64,000 nt of DNA from Apostichopus japonicus. Lineage: Eukaryota; Echinodermata; Holothuroidea; Aspidochirotida; Stichopodidae. Positions within the stretch are counted from its first letter, which is position 1. The number at the start of each line of letters is the position of its first letter. Where the stretch lies: the NCBI RefSeq assembly GCF_037975245.1, contig NC_092569.1, forward strand, positions 26,117,168 to 26,181,167, read 5' to 3'. This document shows, one piece after another, positions 41,801-56,800 of this stretch. The notes under the pieces were generated by a model that did no database searches, was not told the origin of the DNA, and saw nothing but the letters and a program-made list of their open reading frames with translations. The position numbers and the translations under genes are program-made.

Positions 41801-44800
41801 AGTCACTGTGTACAAGCAGTAATACAGGTAAACACAAACTACAGACTGATGGTTTCTAATGAAATATATATAAACCATAAATGGAGAGTAGTTTCCTAAA
41901 GGATAGAGTAATCAAATATGCAAGACATCTGGATGCAAGTGAGGAAAGTCAAGCTAAAATGGGAATGTTGATGAGGTTCGATGTGATATAACTTTGAATG
42001 ATACAGTCATGAGTGACTCATTAATTTATTCGTCAATCAATTCAAACTCACCACGGCGTAGCTGCCTGCCCGCGATACATTCCCACCCATGACGAATATG
42101 AAGCCAAACGGAAGGTAAAGGAAAAAGTATAACAGAACGGATCCAAGGCTGGCAATGTTAGCTGTCTGGAAGAATGAACTGGACATGTAACTGGGTATCA
42201 AAGAAAGAAAGATAAAAGAAAGAAAGAATTAATTAATTAATTAATTAATTACATAGGTGTCTGGAAGAAGGAACTGGACATGTAACTGGGTATCAAAGAA
42301 AGAAAGATAAAAGAAAGAATTAATTAATTAATTAATTAGTTAATTAATTAATTACAGAAAACGTAGCTGTCTGGAAGAAGGAACTAGACATGTAACTGGG
42401 TATCAAAGAAGGAAAGATGAAAGAAAGAATTAATTAATTAATTAAAGAAAACATATATGTCTGGAAGAAGGAACTAGACATGTAACTGGGTATCAAAGAA
42501 GGAAAGATGAAAGAAACAATTAATTAATTAATTACAGAAAACATAGCTGTCTGGAAGAATGAGCTGGACATGTAACTGGGTATCAGAGAAGGAAAGATAA
42601 AAGTATGAATTCATTAATTAATTAATTAGTTAATTAATTAATTACAGAAAACATAGCTGTCTGGAAGAAGGAACTAGACATGTAACTGGGTATCAAAGAA
42701 GGAAAGATGAAAGAAAGAATTAATAACAGAAAACAACCTTTAACATTTTGACAAAGATCTTACTACTTGGAACTTAAAAACGATTGATTCTTACTGCTAT
42801 AAACGAAAACTCATCATATATTCAAATTAAGCAAAACACAGCAAGAGCAGCAAACGACGAATCGTATTTACAGAATATTGTCGGCGATGACGAGAAAATA
42901 TCTTGCCGTTAAGTGGAAAACTTTTATAGCAGATATTTATTCTTTTCCTCTCTCTCAAGTCTCAAGTAGAAATGAACTTATCGGGAAAAATCTTCTGGCG
43001 TGGAAGCAGAATTGGTTAACAATTGCAAGGGTCCTCTTTGCATTCTCCTACACGGCCAATCATTTCATATCCAATTGCATATCCAGATACTTAATACCAT
43101 GACCGAGGATTTAGTGGTTTACTATCACATGACTTTGGAAACTTTGTATTAAACACACACCCACTATTTAACTTACTATGACATCAATGGCATAGCAATG
43201 GTAACATATGAATCATTTTGTGTCTTTTAAGACATGACAAACTTTTCATCTGTCCCCCACTCCCCTTGTTCCCGCCCCCCCCCAATCACTCCTCTTCTCA
43301 TAGCTCTCTTCCACGTTTTTTTCTACACTCCTTTCTGTCTTTGTCCTTCTCCAATTAATTCCCCAACCCCTCCCCTTAATCCTCTCTTTGTCCCTCCACT
43401 GTTTATCTCCTACCTCTCCTCTTCCCCTGTTGGTTTCTTTCTTTCTTCTCTCCATCCCTTGTCTACTAATCCCCTTACATCTATCTCTTTGTGTTCACCA
43501 TGCTCATTAACCTGTCTGTATTCTGTGCGTGTTTTTGTCCCTACTGTTACTGTTATTTGTCATTTAGCCTCTGCAGAAGATCCTGCTAGGATCGAAACGT
43601 CAGGTCAACTTACTTTTGCACATTTTAAGACAACCGTTAGAACAACGTCAAAATCAAACCGGCTGTTGCCGATGAAAAAAAAAAGAGTCTACAGACAAAT
43701 TATCCTCACGAGCAATTACCTCATCATGATCACAGCAAACACGTAGCAGATGAAGAAGATGAAGATGACCATGACCTTGCTGTGACTGAGAATTCCTCCG
43801 ATGTAGATGATGAGGATAATGATCAACATGAGGACTGTCAGAACTATTGCATTGATGATGAACCAAGCCAACCAGTTTACACCACCATGTAACCCCATCA
43901 CCTTCATCAGCTGAAGAAAACAACAGAAAAATAAAGAATAAAGTAGACATCTCATTTCTATGAGCTTAATACCCGGATGTGTCTTTGCATGTGACTTGAT
44001 TCGAGAAAAGTGACTTAAAAGAAGAAGTTTGTGAGGTTTTTTTGTTCCCATTGAGATAAATACAGTGATTCGACTGGATGAGAATAGAGTTTGGAAGATG
44101 ACAACTCTGACAAATGGGGAACTTTTTTCGACAGTTTTGCCTCTGAAGAAGAATTCTGCTAGGTTCAAATGGTTAATGACACTCTTAAAAAGGTTCTAAA
44201 CAAACGGCAATAAAAAGTTATCAATTTTCTTCGTTCGATACAAATTTCCTCTTGCTCAATAGTTGCTCTATTGATCAAATAAGATATATGTCGAACCTAG
44301 CATGAGTTTTTGTATTTTATAAGGGTTTACAAGGTCTTAACTGATTCACTGTTAAGATTGAAACAAACTTTTCAATTTCCAATTATTGGTAATTCTCACT
44401 TTGTTTAGGGCTTCCCTTTTCTCTTTATCAAGGTTTGTGAATGCAACTTTTCACTTCATGCTCTTTGCGCTGAGAATTTTTTCTCCGATTTTAACTTTCC
44501 CAACTGATACAACCCAAGTTGATTGATAAAGGATTACTTAAACCTAAAATCGACATCACATTCTCTGAACGCTTTTGGACGGAGGATGGCGGCTAAATGG
44601 GCTGCCGATGGGACTCGTTTGTTGCTGGACTAATTTTGCACACATTTTCTCTGCCAGGAATGAGCTGTTAAATTTCCAACCTCAAATGGGATTATAAAGG
44701 AACGACTCCTTAACGGAAATATTTCATAGTTATGTAACACCTGCTAGATAAATTTAACATTAATACTTCTATTACAATCATTCTGTCCAGTCTTTCTTAA

Positions 44801-47800
44801 TCTCTCTCGACATATTTCTGTCTGATTTCTTTACCTCTTCAATTCCTCGTTCCTTTTCGTAAACCAGTTGGTGAGTCATGATGGCTATGAGGACCAAGAA
44901 ACCCACGATAAACAATAGAGGGAAGATGATGGTTGCTATGAAGAGGAACCTGTCAGAAAAGAAAATCAGAGTTTACAAATTACTTCAGTTATACATGCCC
45001 TAACGACGAGTATAAATACAGGTTTACGATACCAAAATAAGTACAGACTGTCAGCCAACCACAGGTCTACAATATGACGAGTACAGACTGTCAGCCAACT
45101 ACAGGTCTATAATATGACTGATTACAGACTGTCAGCCAACTACAGGTCTATAATGTGACTGAGTACAGACTGTCAGCCAACAACAGGTCTACAATATGAC
45201 TGAGTACAGACTGTCAGCCAACAACAGGTCTAGAATACCCTGATTACAGACTGTCAGCCAATACCAGGTCTTTAATATGACTGAATACAGACTGGCAGCC
45301 AACAACAGGTCTATAATATGACTGAGTACAGACTGTCAGCCGACTACAGGTCTAGAATACCCTGATTACAGACTGTCAGCCAATACCAGGTCTTTAATAT
45401 GACTGAGTACAGACTGTCAGCCAACAACAGGTCTATAATATGACTGAGAACAGACTGTCAGCCAACTACAGGTCTAGAATACCCTGATTACAGACTGTCA
45501 GCCAATACCAGGTCTTTAATATGACTGAATACAGACTGGCAGCCAACAACAGGTCTATAATATGACTGAGTACAGACTGTCAGCCGACTACAGGTCTAGA
45601 ATACCCTGATTACAGACTGTCAGCCAATACCAGGTCTTTAATATGACTGAGTACAGACTGTCAGCCAACAACAGGTCTATAATATGACTGAGAACAGACT
45701 GTCAGCTAACAACAGGTCTATAATATGACTGAGTACAGACTGTCAGCCAACAGCAGGTCTATAATATGACTGAGTACAGACTGTCAGCCATCTACAGTCT
45801 AGAATACCCTGATTACAGACTGTCAGCCGACTACAGGTCTAGAATACCCTGATTACAGACTGTCAGCCAATACCAGGTCTTTAATATGACTGAGTACAGA
45901 CTGTCAGCCAACAGCAGGTCTATAATATGACTTATGACCGAGTACAGACTGTCAGCCATCTACAGGTCTAGAATACCCTGATTACACACTGTCAGCCAAC
46001 TACAGGTCTACAATGCCAATATGAGTACAGACTGTCAGCCAATTACAGGTCTACTATTCCACTATGAGTACAGACTGTCAGCCAACTACAGGTCTAGAAT
46101 ACCACTATGAGTACAGACTGTCAGCCAACTACAGGTCTACAATGCCACTATGAGTACAGACTGTCAGCCAACTACAGGTCTACAATGCCACTATGAGTAC
46201 AGACTGTCAGCCAACTACAGGTCTACAATGCCACTATGAGTACAGACTGTCAGCCAATTACAGGTCTAGAATACCACTATAAGTACAGACTGTCAGCTAC
46301 CTACAGGTCTACAATGCCACTATGAGTAGACTCCATGATAAAGACTCCATGATAAAGGTGATCCCCAAAAAATAGATGTAAAAATATACTCTGACTCTAA
46401 GTTAGAAACAAAAGAGACTGATTGGTTAAGATTCATTTCAAATTCTTAATTTCAATAAACACTATCCTACCAGAGACTATTATAGGAATGTTATAACATA
46501 GTCCTACTTGCCTTCAAAATATGCAATTAGCTCATACATCACATAATCAATTAAATGCACATTATAATAAAATTCTGCCCTGACTCTTATATGCAAATTA
46601 GGAGGCTAGGCATATTTACTACAAATTAGTGTTGCAATAAGGTCTCATAAAAATGCAGCAAATGATTTTGGACAAAGAGAATTTTTCACATTTATATCGT
46701 CCGTAGCAGTTTGCCTATTCTGCATAATTTATGAATTTTGCTATGAGGTACCAGATAAGTTTATAATCCCGGATAATCATCCCATCCTATGACTAACCGG
46801 TCATTCTGGTGGCATGGGTAAGGCATCTGTTGTATGTACACATCGGAGAGTTCAAGGCCGTTATCGGCATGGAGCTGGATGATTGCTCTCTCCACCAGGT
46901 CCTGGAGGAACACGTACCCATGGAGGTACTGCTCCTGGGTAGCAAAGTCACTTCTAGAAGTTGGGTACCAGTAGCTGACAGAGGGAAAAATGGAGATTTG
47001 TATTAAATGGTGAATAACTTGTACTATATAGCTGTGTTATATTGCACTGAGTTATGTTGCATGCATTGTAGTGCACAGCATTGCATTATATGGGAGTAAT
47101 TCTTTATTTTGACTTTTTTTTTTTTAATTTTTAAAAATTTTTTAAATTTATTTTTTATAAATTTTGTTTTTTATTTCACCTGATCTTAAAGTGATATTAC
47201 GACTTACAGCTCTAACAGATCCCTAGTAGTCGGAGTCCTGGCGGAGTCCATCCTTAAAGCATACTTCATGTGCTTCGGTATCTCACTGTCATCGCTTAAA
47301 TCGTCGACACCGAAAAATTGGATAGCTGAATAAAAGAAAGGCCAAAATATGAATATTGTCATACCTAAGGAAGCTGCTTAATAACCTGAATCAGTTTTGG
47401 AGACTTATGTAAGATAAAAGCCAATTATTCAATGGGTTGACAATTTTACCAAAACCAACCAAAAAGCAGCTAATCAAAAAGCAGTCAATGCTATTAACTG
47501 AACAAAGAATGACCTCTTAAATTTTGATCAAGGTTACTGAGAAAGTACTAATTAGGAATTCCATGTTGGTTCTCAACAATTTTTGTCACTCAGACATGTT
47601 ACTTTTAATCACAGGTAAAGAGCAAAATTGGAACGTTTTAATGTTTTTTTCCATTTTTACTTAAAAGAAAGATCACCAGTCAAGCTCACGAACAAAATTT
47701 GTTATGAAATTTCGTTGTCAATAACATCAAAAAGATTTATGGATATCAAGTCAGAATTAAACTTTTAGCAAAATAACTGAATAATTTAAATTTATCAAAT

Positions 47801-50800
47801 TGCTATGTTGACCTTGATCAATGGTGAACCAGGTTCTTGTTTATTGGAGATATCAATTCACCTGACATAAAATTGGTGAGAGCATTGTGGTCAAGTGGTT
47901 AAGGGCAGTGGACTGGTGATCTAAGGATTACAGGTTCGAGCCCTGGCCAGATCATTGCATTGTGTCATTGGGCAATGCACTTTATCTCCATTGCCTCTCT
48001 TCACCCAGGAGTATTAATGGGGACTTGCGAGGTAACTTGTAAATATAGTTGTGTGCACCGGTTTGTGGCTGCACCCTATGGGAAGTCCCCCGGGGGGCAC
48101 GTGGTTGTGGTGCACTGTGGTGCCCCAGGAGAGATTGATTGAATTATGCACACTTTGGTGTGTAGGTGTGACAAGTTACCAATGACCAGGGTTAAGTTGT
48201 ACATTCTATGGTAATAGCGCCTTTGAACAATTTCTGTCGATTTTGGCACTAAATAAATGTCTTCTGATTGATTGATTGAAAATTGCTACACCTAACATTA
48301 CTAAGGCCATGTCCTACTCAGCAGATCTTTTGTCAAAAATTGTTCTCACTAAATTTTGGTTTGAAATTTGTCTACACAAACAAAAGGGATTTACCAGCCA
48401 AAAAGTGATTTTCTGAATGCAAGAAGGATGCTTCTTCCGCAAGCAGTTCATCGGATTGAAAACCCTTGAATCTGTCCAACTCTATACAACTGGTCAGATT
48501 GAAGACGAGTTCTGCCAACACAGTGATCTGGTCGATGCTCTCCGTGGGTAATGAGGTGAGGTCGCCCTGGAGTGCGGACCGCATGGAACCAGAATCCACC
48601 TCTAGCTCCGATTCCAACAGTTGACGGATGTATGCATTATCCAAGAGGGTCTGGGTTTAAGATAAAGAGTACATGAAATGAATTCTATGGTGTCCGTGGT
48701 CAACCCAGTCACATTTTATCCACAACTACAGGTCTAGAATACCTCTATAAGTACAGACTGTCAGCCAATTACAGGTCTAGAATACCACTATAAGTACAGA
48801 CTGTCAGCCAATTACAGGTCTAGCATTCCACCATAAGTACAGACTGTCAGCCAATGTACCACTGTAAGTACAGACTGTCAGCCAACTACAGGTCTAGAAT
48901 ACCACTATAAGTACAGACTGTCAGCCAATTACAGGTCTACAATGCCACTATGAGTACAGACTGTCAGCCAAATACAGGTCTAGAATATCACTATTAGTAC
49001 AGACTCTCAGCCAATTACAGGTCTAGAATACCACTATAAGTACAGACTGTCAGCCAATTACAGGTCTAGAATACCACTATAAATACAGACTGTCAGCCAA
49101 TTACAGGTCTACAATGCCACTATGAGTACAGACTGTCAGCCAATTACAGGTCTACAATGCCACTATGAGTACAGACTGTCAGCCAATTACAGGTCTAGAA
49201 TACCACTATAAATACAGACTGTCAGCCAATTACAGGTCTAGAATACAACTGTGAGACTCCATGATAAAAGTCAGATTCGATCCACGATGGCGGTTTCTAT
49301 AAAGACTCGTAGAAAGTCAATAGTTACTGAAACTTTAATAATTTGGTTTCTGCGAGCATTTAAACAATGATTAATGACAATGGCTGAATATCTAAATTAA
49401 ATACTAACAAGACGGTATTACAAAGTAATTCCAATAGAAATCTTCTCAAAAAAAGATGATCTGAAAGTACTTATCAAAATTAGTCAAAAAATACACAAAA
49501 TGATTATCAGAGAGTGAACAATGACCAATGAACAATGACCAAACATTAATCAGAAACGACGTAAACATCTTGCTTGTAATAAAATTTCATGTTTTTTATT
49601 TGCTGTTTTTTTTTTTTTTGGTACCTGAATATCCTTAAATCCCTGAGAAGACAGAAGATCTGTTAGCTGTCCCACTCCACTCAGCCATGCTTTTGCTGTA
49701 TCATGAATATCCAGTATATCTTGAAATGGACGGTTAGCCTGAAACGATGAAAACGTAACGATTAAATGTAGCAACTTTATAGATTTGAGACCAAGCAACC
49801 AGGGATGAGCCTGGGGTAAAAAAAAAATCACAGAACTTTGCAAAAATTGCGGTATAGGCTCCAGTTTGCGTATGCTACAGTGTGTTAGGATAATAGCTTT
49901 TGTCCCCGAAGGTAGAAAAGAAAAATCACGGATATTCCGCGAATTCGAGGAAAAAGCACACGCCTGAGCAACATCATAAAGATCACAAAACTTTAAGCAA
50001 TTCCGGTTTGAAATCAAAGAAAACTTTAGAAAGATAAGAGATAAGAGAAAGTGACCTGGTCTTGCAGTAAAATCTTTTCATCAAAGTATAAATAAAAACC
50101 TGTTTTCCACTGTATACCTCAGGTCTGGGTTAGGTCAACATAAGGGCAATTTTTTATTAGTATGACCTCAAATCAATTTATCGATTCATCCAACGATCAA
50201 TCAATCTATTTCAGGATAATTTCATTTCTCATGTTTACTTGACAATCTTGCAATACATAATCAGGATAAGACAAATTTCTGCATACTTTTTCAATGATCT
50301 TTCGTGTCACGGGAGTATCTGGTGTGTAGAATATCTTTCCATGGAGTATAGGCTGAAAGAATGCCCACTGAAGATCACCAAACTCGCCATCTTGTAGAGA
50401 TGCATAAAGATCCTCGCAGAAGCCATCTAAGAAAAGAAATATTATATTATATTATAGAATTAGTGCACAAAAGCAGCTCTGGATGGATAGTAATAAACTG
50501 AGGTAAATCATGGCGAATAAAATCTGATCAAAGATTCAACCCGTGCATTATCCTGTCGACTTCAGAATCAAAATGTGGACCATTGGACCGATCCATTTTT
50601 ATTTCACTGATATATTCATTTCATCAATCAATTCAATTGATCGATTTATATATCCATCAACCAATGTTTGATGATATCAAACCCAACGATCAATCAAACA
50701 TTTTTCATTACTAAAACAAATCGATCGACTGGTTCGACCTCTCGACGAAATATAGTTTAATCCATGTGGTAAACTACACCTCGGGTTTAATTTGTTGAAT

Positions 50801-53800
50801 TCATTTCTCTCCTTAACAACACCTCTCCCACTGTACTCACCCGAAGAATCACTCGAAGAACCACTCGGAGCCTGTCTTCGCCTCCTCTTTTTCGACGTCC
50901 CCGCCGAACCGCAGAATAAGTCGGGATTGTCTTCAAAGAGAGCAGATGTCTCGCCCCTGGAGATTCTTTCGATTGTGTCGTCGTCAAAGATCTCTTCCAG
51001 GGAGGATGTCGAGGCGAGAAGTTGAGGGAGGGCTCCCTGAAGGTTCTGGACGTCGTTCAATGCCAAGGAGATGTTTTGGAGAGAACCGGTCATATTTGTA
51101 AAAAGATCTGTAAGGCCATTGGATGTAAGCTGATGACGGAAAAAAATGCAACAGAAGTACAGATTAATGGTACAGTACCGTAGTGGATAAAACCTTACAA
51201 TGGTATCTTTACAAACGGTGCCCCTAAAAACTCAAGAATAATGGAAATATCTCTTGAAAGGAAACTTCAAAACTTCACATTATCTGTGCCACATATACAT
51301 AATATTTTCAGCCCTTCAAAAAATAACAAATGTTTCCAAATGTTTTTGCTATACACAAAATTATATTTCAAATACTTCAAACAAAACCTTCTCCACGGCC
51401 ATCCTTACCAAAAAAAAAAAAAAAAAAATTATTAGTCACAAATAACAATTTTTCATCCTGTGAAACAGACCTAATGATAATTCACGTTCTGTCATTTCAT
51501 ACAGGGAATTAGCCGGTCCCAATGATTCTTATTAAATATCATAATTAGGACAGATATTCTCATGTATGGAAACAAGAATATTTTAATGTAGGCCCTAAGA
51601 TCAAAGGACATACTATGAAACCACAGAATTCTCAATTTCCTCTATACATAATGAATTATGTCCCTGTTGTGATTATACCTGCTTCTTAGGAAAATTCTAG
51701 GATGACACGATTGGACAAACGCTTGACAAATGACACAGAGATTGAAGCAAAACTGTCTTTTGAGTTGAAAATGACAACAGATGAGAAAAGAGGAAGGCAA
51801 CTTAAAACTTATTATTAGTTTGTGACTACAGACCATCCACTTAAAAAAGCCTAGGTTGGATTTATCAAATTTTTTTTTTTCTATAAACAGATGTTCTTCA
51901 TTTTAGCCGAGTTCACTTACCGCATCAATAGAGCCTGTCAGGTCCAGCTGGGTCAATAGTACGCGCGCTATGTTGACCACATCCCTCGTGCCTTGTCCGC
52001 AGAGAGTCTCGACCACTGCTGTGAGGTTAGTGCCGTCTGCGAACACCAGGTACCGACTGAAGAAATCCACGCTGCAGACGTTCTCTTTGAATTCAGATGC
52101 ATTGAACGACAGGAGCTGTTCAAAACAGAATAATCGAATAACATCTCAAAACACACTCGTTCAAAAACTGTTAAAGAATAACACCTGGTCAACATGACAG
52201 TTGCACCAAACTTCACTGCTTTTTGCTCTGCAGACCAGTGGAGTCCCTTAAACCTGGAGGGTAAGAAGGCTTCGCCCAACAACCGTTTCGCCCAACCAAT
52301 ACCATTTCGCCCAACCAGCCTGGTCATTTCGCCCAACCAGCCTGGTCATTTCGCCCAACCAGCCGGGTTATTTCGGCAGTTGGGCAAATGGTTGTTGGGC
52401 GAAGTGACCAGCTTCTGTAAGAAGCAATATGAGAGAAGCTTCCTTCTTCAGTTCCAGCCGGATGTATGTTAAAGTATGTTAACTGTAGCAGTGACTAGAA
52501 GAGACAGAATGAACCTTTTTACAAACACACATGTTTGTTTTACATTCAGACCGAGGACCCCATTGTATTTTCCATTGTTCAAATCCACCTACCCTAACCT
52601 TAACAATACCCCATACAATAGAATTCTTCCGAGGACGTGGTGATTCTTTAGAAATCACAACCGAGGACTGGGAATTCTTTTGTTCAAGCCCTCGGTGAGA
52701 TAGAAAAGCAAATGCACACAAACACACAGGTTTCTTTTTGTTATAAACTCTGTCAGCTCATTAAAAGTGTAATTAATAAAAGCTGCATTTATGGGAATAT
52801 TAAATTAAATGTTTCATATTTTTAGAAAGAGGGACATTTGTTCCAGCTTACACAGCTGTCCTTTTCTGAAGCCATAAACTTCTGAGAACTATTTTTTTTT
52901 GTATCTTGTAGAAATTGTGGGTGTTTCTGTGCAAGAATAATAATGTAATAGAGACATGTCACTGAAAGACCATCAAAGTTGACTAACAGATCTATGTAGA
53001 AACAAACAGTCATGGAACATGTGAGTTTGCATGCTAAATGAGAAGAGCATTTTCAATTTAATAACTTGTCCATAGCAAACAAATTTTATAGTGGTGTGGA
53101 TGGGAGGAGAGGGGAGGGGGAATGGTGGAGGGGGTAAGGTAGGGGGTAAGGATACATATTTTATACTATCATATATGATATTATATATAGTTATACATGA
53201 TAATAATATATATGATTATATTGTCCGTAATAAATTATTACATACATTTCAATTGTGATATGAGAAGTCATTTAAAACTATACAATCCATACCACTATAA
53301 TTCTAAAATCTAATTCTACAATCACCAAGTGACCCCCAAACATATACTTACACGTAATCTGAGCAAAACATAATAATACGTACTGATTCGAATCTTATTT
53401 GGGAATCCAAGATACTCCTTGCTACTGTTGGGTCGATTCCAAGCTCATTCTCTAGGAAGGCTTGGAATGCATCAGGGTCTTGAATAATCTTCCTGAGTGT
53501 CAAATCTGAGCAAAAATTAATGAGAAAAAAAAACATGAACAAGAAGAGTGAAAAATATGCAGTTGTTAGTCTGTTGCATCTTACAATCACAGAGGATGCT
53601 TTAAAACTTTGAAAAATGAATGTTAAACACTTTATAGTCTAGACCGGGATTGTGTGCACAAAAAAAAATGGATCTTGCGGCCCACAGTGTACCTGATCCA
53701 CTGCACGGCGATGACACCTCATAAATCAAGAGATGGAAAACTTCTACAAGCACATGCATTTGTTCATCTCTTCTGTTGCAATATTCAATCAAATGTATGC

Positions 53801-56800
53801 CCTACACCAGTATAGTTTTTAGCATTCAAATTGTAGATTTTGTAGTCATTCTGTTTTATCGCTTTACTCTTCACCAGTGCTTTTAATAGTTTTTCGATCT
53901 CATATTCTCGTAGATGGTATATGTATTTACTGTTTTTTGTATTCAATGTTTTTTGTCATTGTATTTTCTAGATTGTTTGTAAAGTGCACAGATGCATCGT
54001 GCGTAGTGAGCTATATAAGATTTTATTTACATTACATACAGATTTGCCAAAGTGTACACATTTCACGTCATTCCTTGCCATGAGGTTCTGTGTGTTGCAT
54101 TTAATAGATTTTTGAACACCGAGTGTCTCAGACAGCAACCCTCTGAGTGTCTCAGACAGATGTCCGTGAGCCGTACGTGACTTGCAGTCTGCACTTTGCC
54201 AACATGTGGTCTATACCTATCAAAGCTTCATTGTAGAGGTCCATAGCCTTACTTTGAATACGAGCAAGCAGCGCTGAAAACTTTATTGTCAGGAACTGCT
54301 GACTCTTACCATCAGGCTACTTGTAATTTGTTGGATGGAAAGAGAATGGGTTTACTTCACAGAGTAACAGATTGCTCACAGTGAGGTGAATGAATCTGGT
54401 GGGAGATGGAGATCTGGTCATAAAGTTGCCAACCGAAAGACCGACCCCGTTCTTCCCAAACCGTGGGTTGCGACCCCAGAAATGGGTCGCCAGGCTCGCG
54501 AGTCCCGAGCCAGACAGTGAACAACCTGATTGGCACACAATTTCATCCCTGTCATAAAGTGATCCTGTCACCAAGCTTCTAAAATGTGCATTAGTTATTC
54601 ACTACTTTCATTCAGTGTGAAATCGCTTGCGGTCAAATTTAATCAGATGTGTGGGCTTAATCGTCAATCACAAGGGAGTTTTATATTGGGTGATTTCAGG
54701 CAATGTATGGGTTATGATTACCCCTAAGTAAATTACAACATGGTTCACCAATTAAAGCAGGTGGAAAAGAACAGATATAAAGTTTTAAATTATTTAAAAA
54801 TCTAAAATGTGAAGTAGAAGATTAAACCAAGACAAACTATAAGATTGAGTATCTCCCCCCTCCCCTCCCCCCTCTTGTAAAGCTACATGTATATGGTGTC
54901 TGAGAGAGACACTGTTTTTAACTTGTTAAATTCTTCCTACAAATGATTTTTTTCTCTGTTACTCTTACCTGGTAATTCTCTCAATACATCCACTATGTAT
55001 TTATTCTCTATCAACAGTTCAAGAAGTTCTCTAACTTGTTGGAAAACCGGACTGCCTCCAAATACAGGTTCCAAATTGTTGAGGAGTTGTTCAACACTGT
55101 CGAGAGGGGGATTGCATTGATATTCCAATTACCACAAACGTCGATAAATATGTATATTTAGATGCATTTATAGTATATAATATAATAACTTTTCTTTGTA
55201 GTAAAACCAATGATTTGAGAGGTCCCGAGGTAAAGTCTATAATTATGCATAGTTATGCTGCATGTCACCTCAGAAAAATATTATCTATCACAAACAGTAG
55301 TTCCGTTATAAAGGAAATTCTACAAGTTAATCCAAGATAAAAAGTCATCAAATATTATTCATTATGTATAGACAACTTGAGTAACATTATCAAGGAGAGG
55401 TAACAATGTCATCACACATTCCTTACCTATTGAGGACTTGAGTAATATTATCAAGGAGAGGTAACAATGTCATCACTCATTCCTTACCTATTGAGGACTT
55501 GAGTAATATTATCAAGGAGAGGTAACAATGTCATCACACATTTATTACCTATTGAGGACTTGAGTAACATTATCAAGGAGAGGTAACAATGTCATCACAC
55601 ATTTATTACCTATTGAGGACTTGAGTAACATTATCAAGGACAGGTAACAACATCATCACACATTCCTTACCTATTGAGGACTTGAGTAATATTATCAAGG
55701 AGAGGTAACAATGTCATCACACATTTATTACCTATTGAGGACTTGAGTAATATTATCAAGGAGAGGTAACAATGTCATCACACATTCCTTACCTATTGAG
55801 GACTTGAGTAATATTATCAAGGAGAGGTAACAAGGTCACCACACATTCCTTACATATTGAGGACTTGAGTAACATTATCAAGGAGAGGTAACAAGGTCAT
55901 CACACATTTCTTACCTATTGAGGACTTGAGTAATATACTCAAGGAGAGGTAACAACATAATCACACATTTATTACCTATTGAGGACTTGAGTAATATTAT
56001 CAAGGAGAGGTAACAACTTCATCACACATTCCTTACCTATTGAGGACTTGAGTAATATTATCAAGGAGAGGTAACAACTTCATCACACATTCCTTACCTA
56101 TTGAGGACTTGAGTAACATTATCAAGGAGAGGTAACAACACCATCAACATATTCTCACCTATTGAGGACTTGAGTAATATTATTAAGGAGAGGTAACAAC
56201 GTCATCACACATTCCTTACCTATTGAGGACTTGAGTAATATTATCAAGGAGAGGTAATAATGTCACCACATCCGAGAGATCATCAATTTCTTGCAGCGCA
56301 GGTAATGTGCTTTCCAAGAAGTTTTCGATTACTGAAGTGTTGAGAATGTCGATCCTTGTCACAATCTCAAACAGATATTCTGTAAAAGATGGGGTCGGCA
56401 CATTTGACTTGGCGGTCTGTAAATGGAGAAGGAAAATATTTAAACTTCTGAAAGAACGAAAAGAACCGTTTAGACCAAAGCAACTTTCTCTCCCCAATTT
56501 TTAACTTTAACTTAGACAAATACAGTATGAACTAATTTGATAAATTCAACATATCTATGAAAAATGAAGTTTCATTTTAAAAAATGGAGTCTCATAACCA
56601 AGCTCAAAAGTTCATGTTTCATTACGGTTGCCAAACTCACAAGCCCTTTGCAATAATATTGCTCTGTGGTTCCAACTTTCGTGTAATAATTGACATGAGT
56701 TACACCACAGAGAGCATCATTATTAATTGCAAATATGTAAAAAATAACAAACAAAACTGCTCATCTTGAAGAGAAGAAATACTTGGTATTTCCCCCAAAA

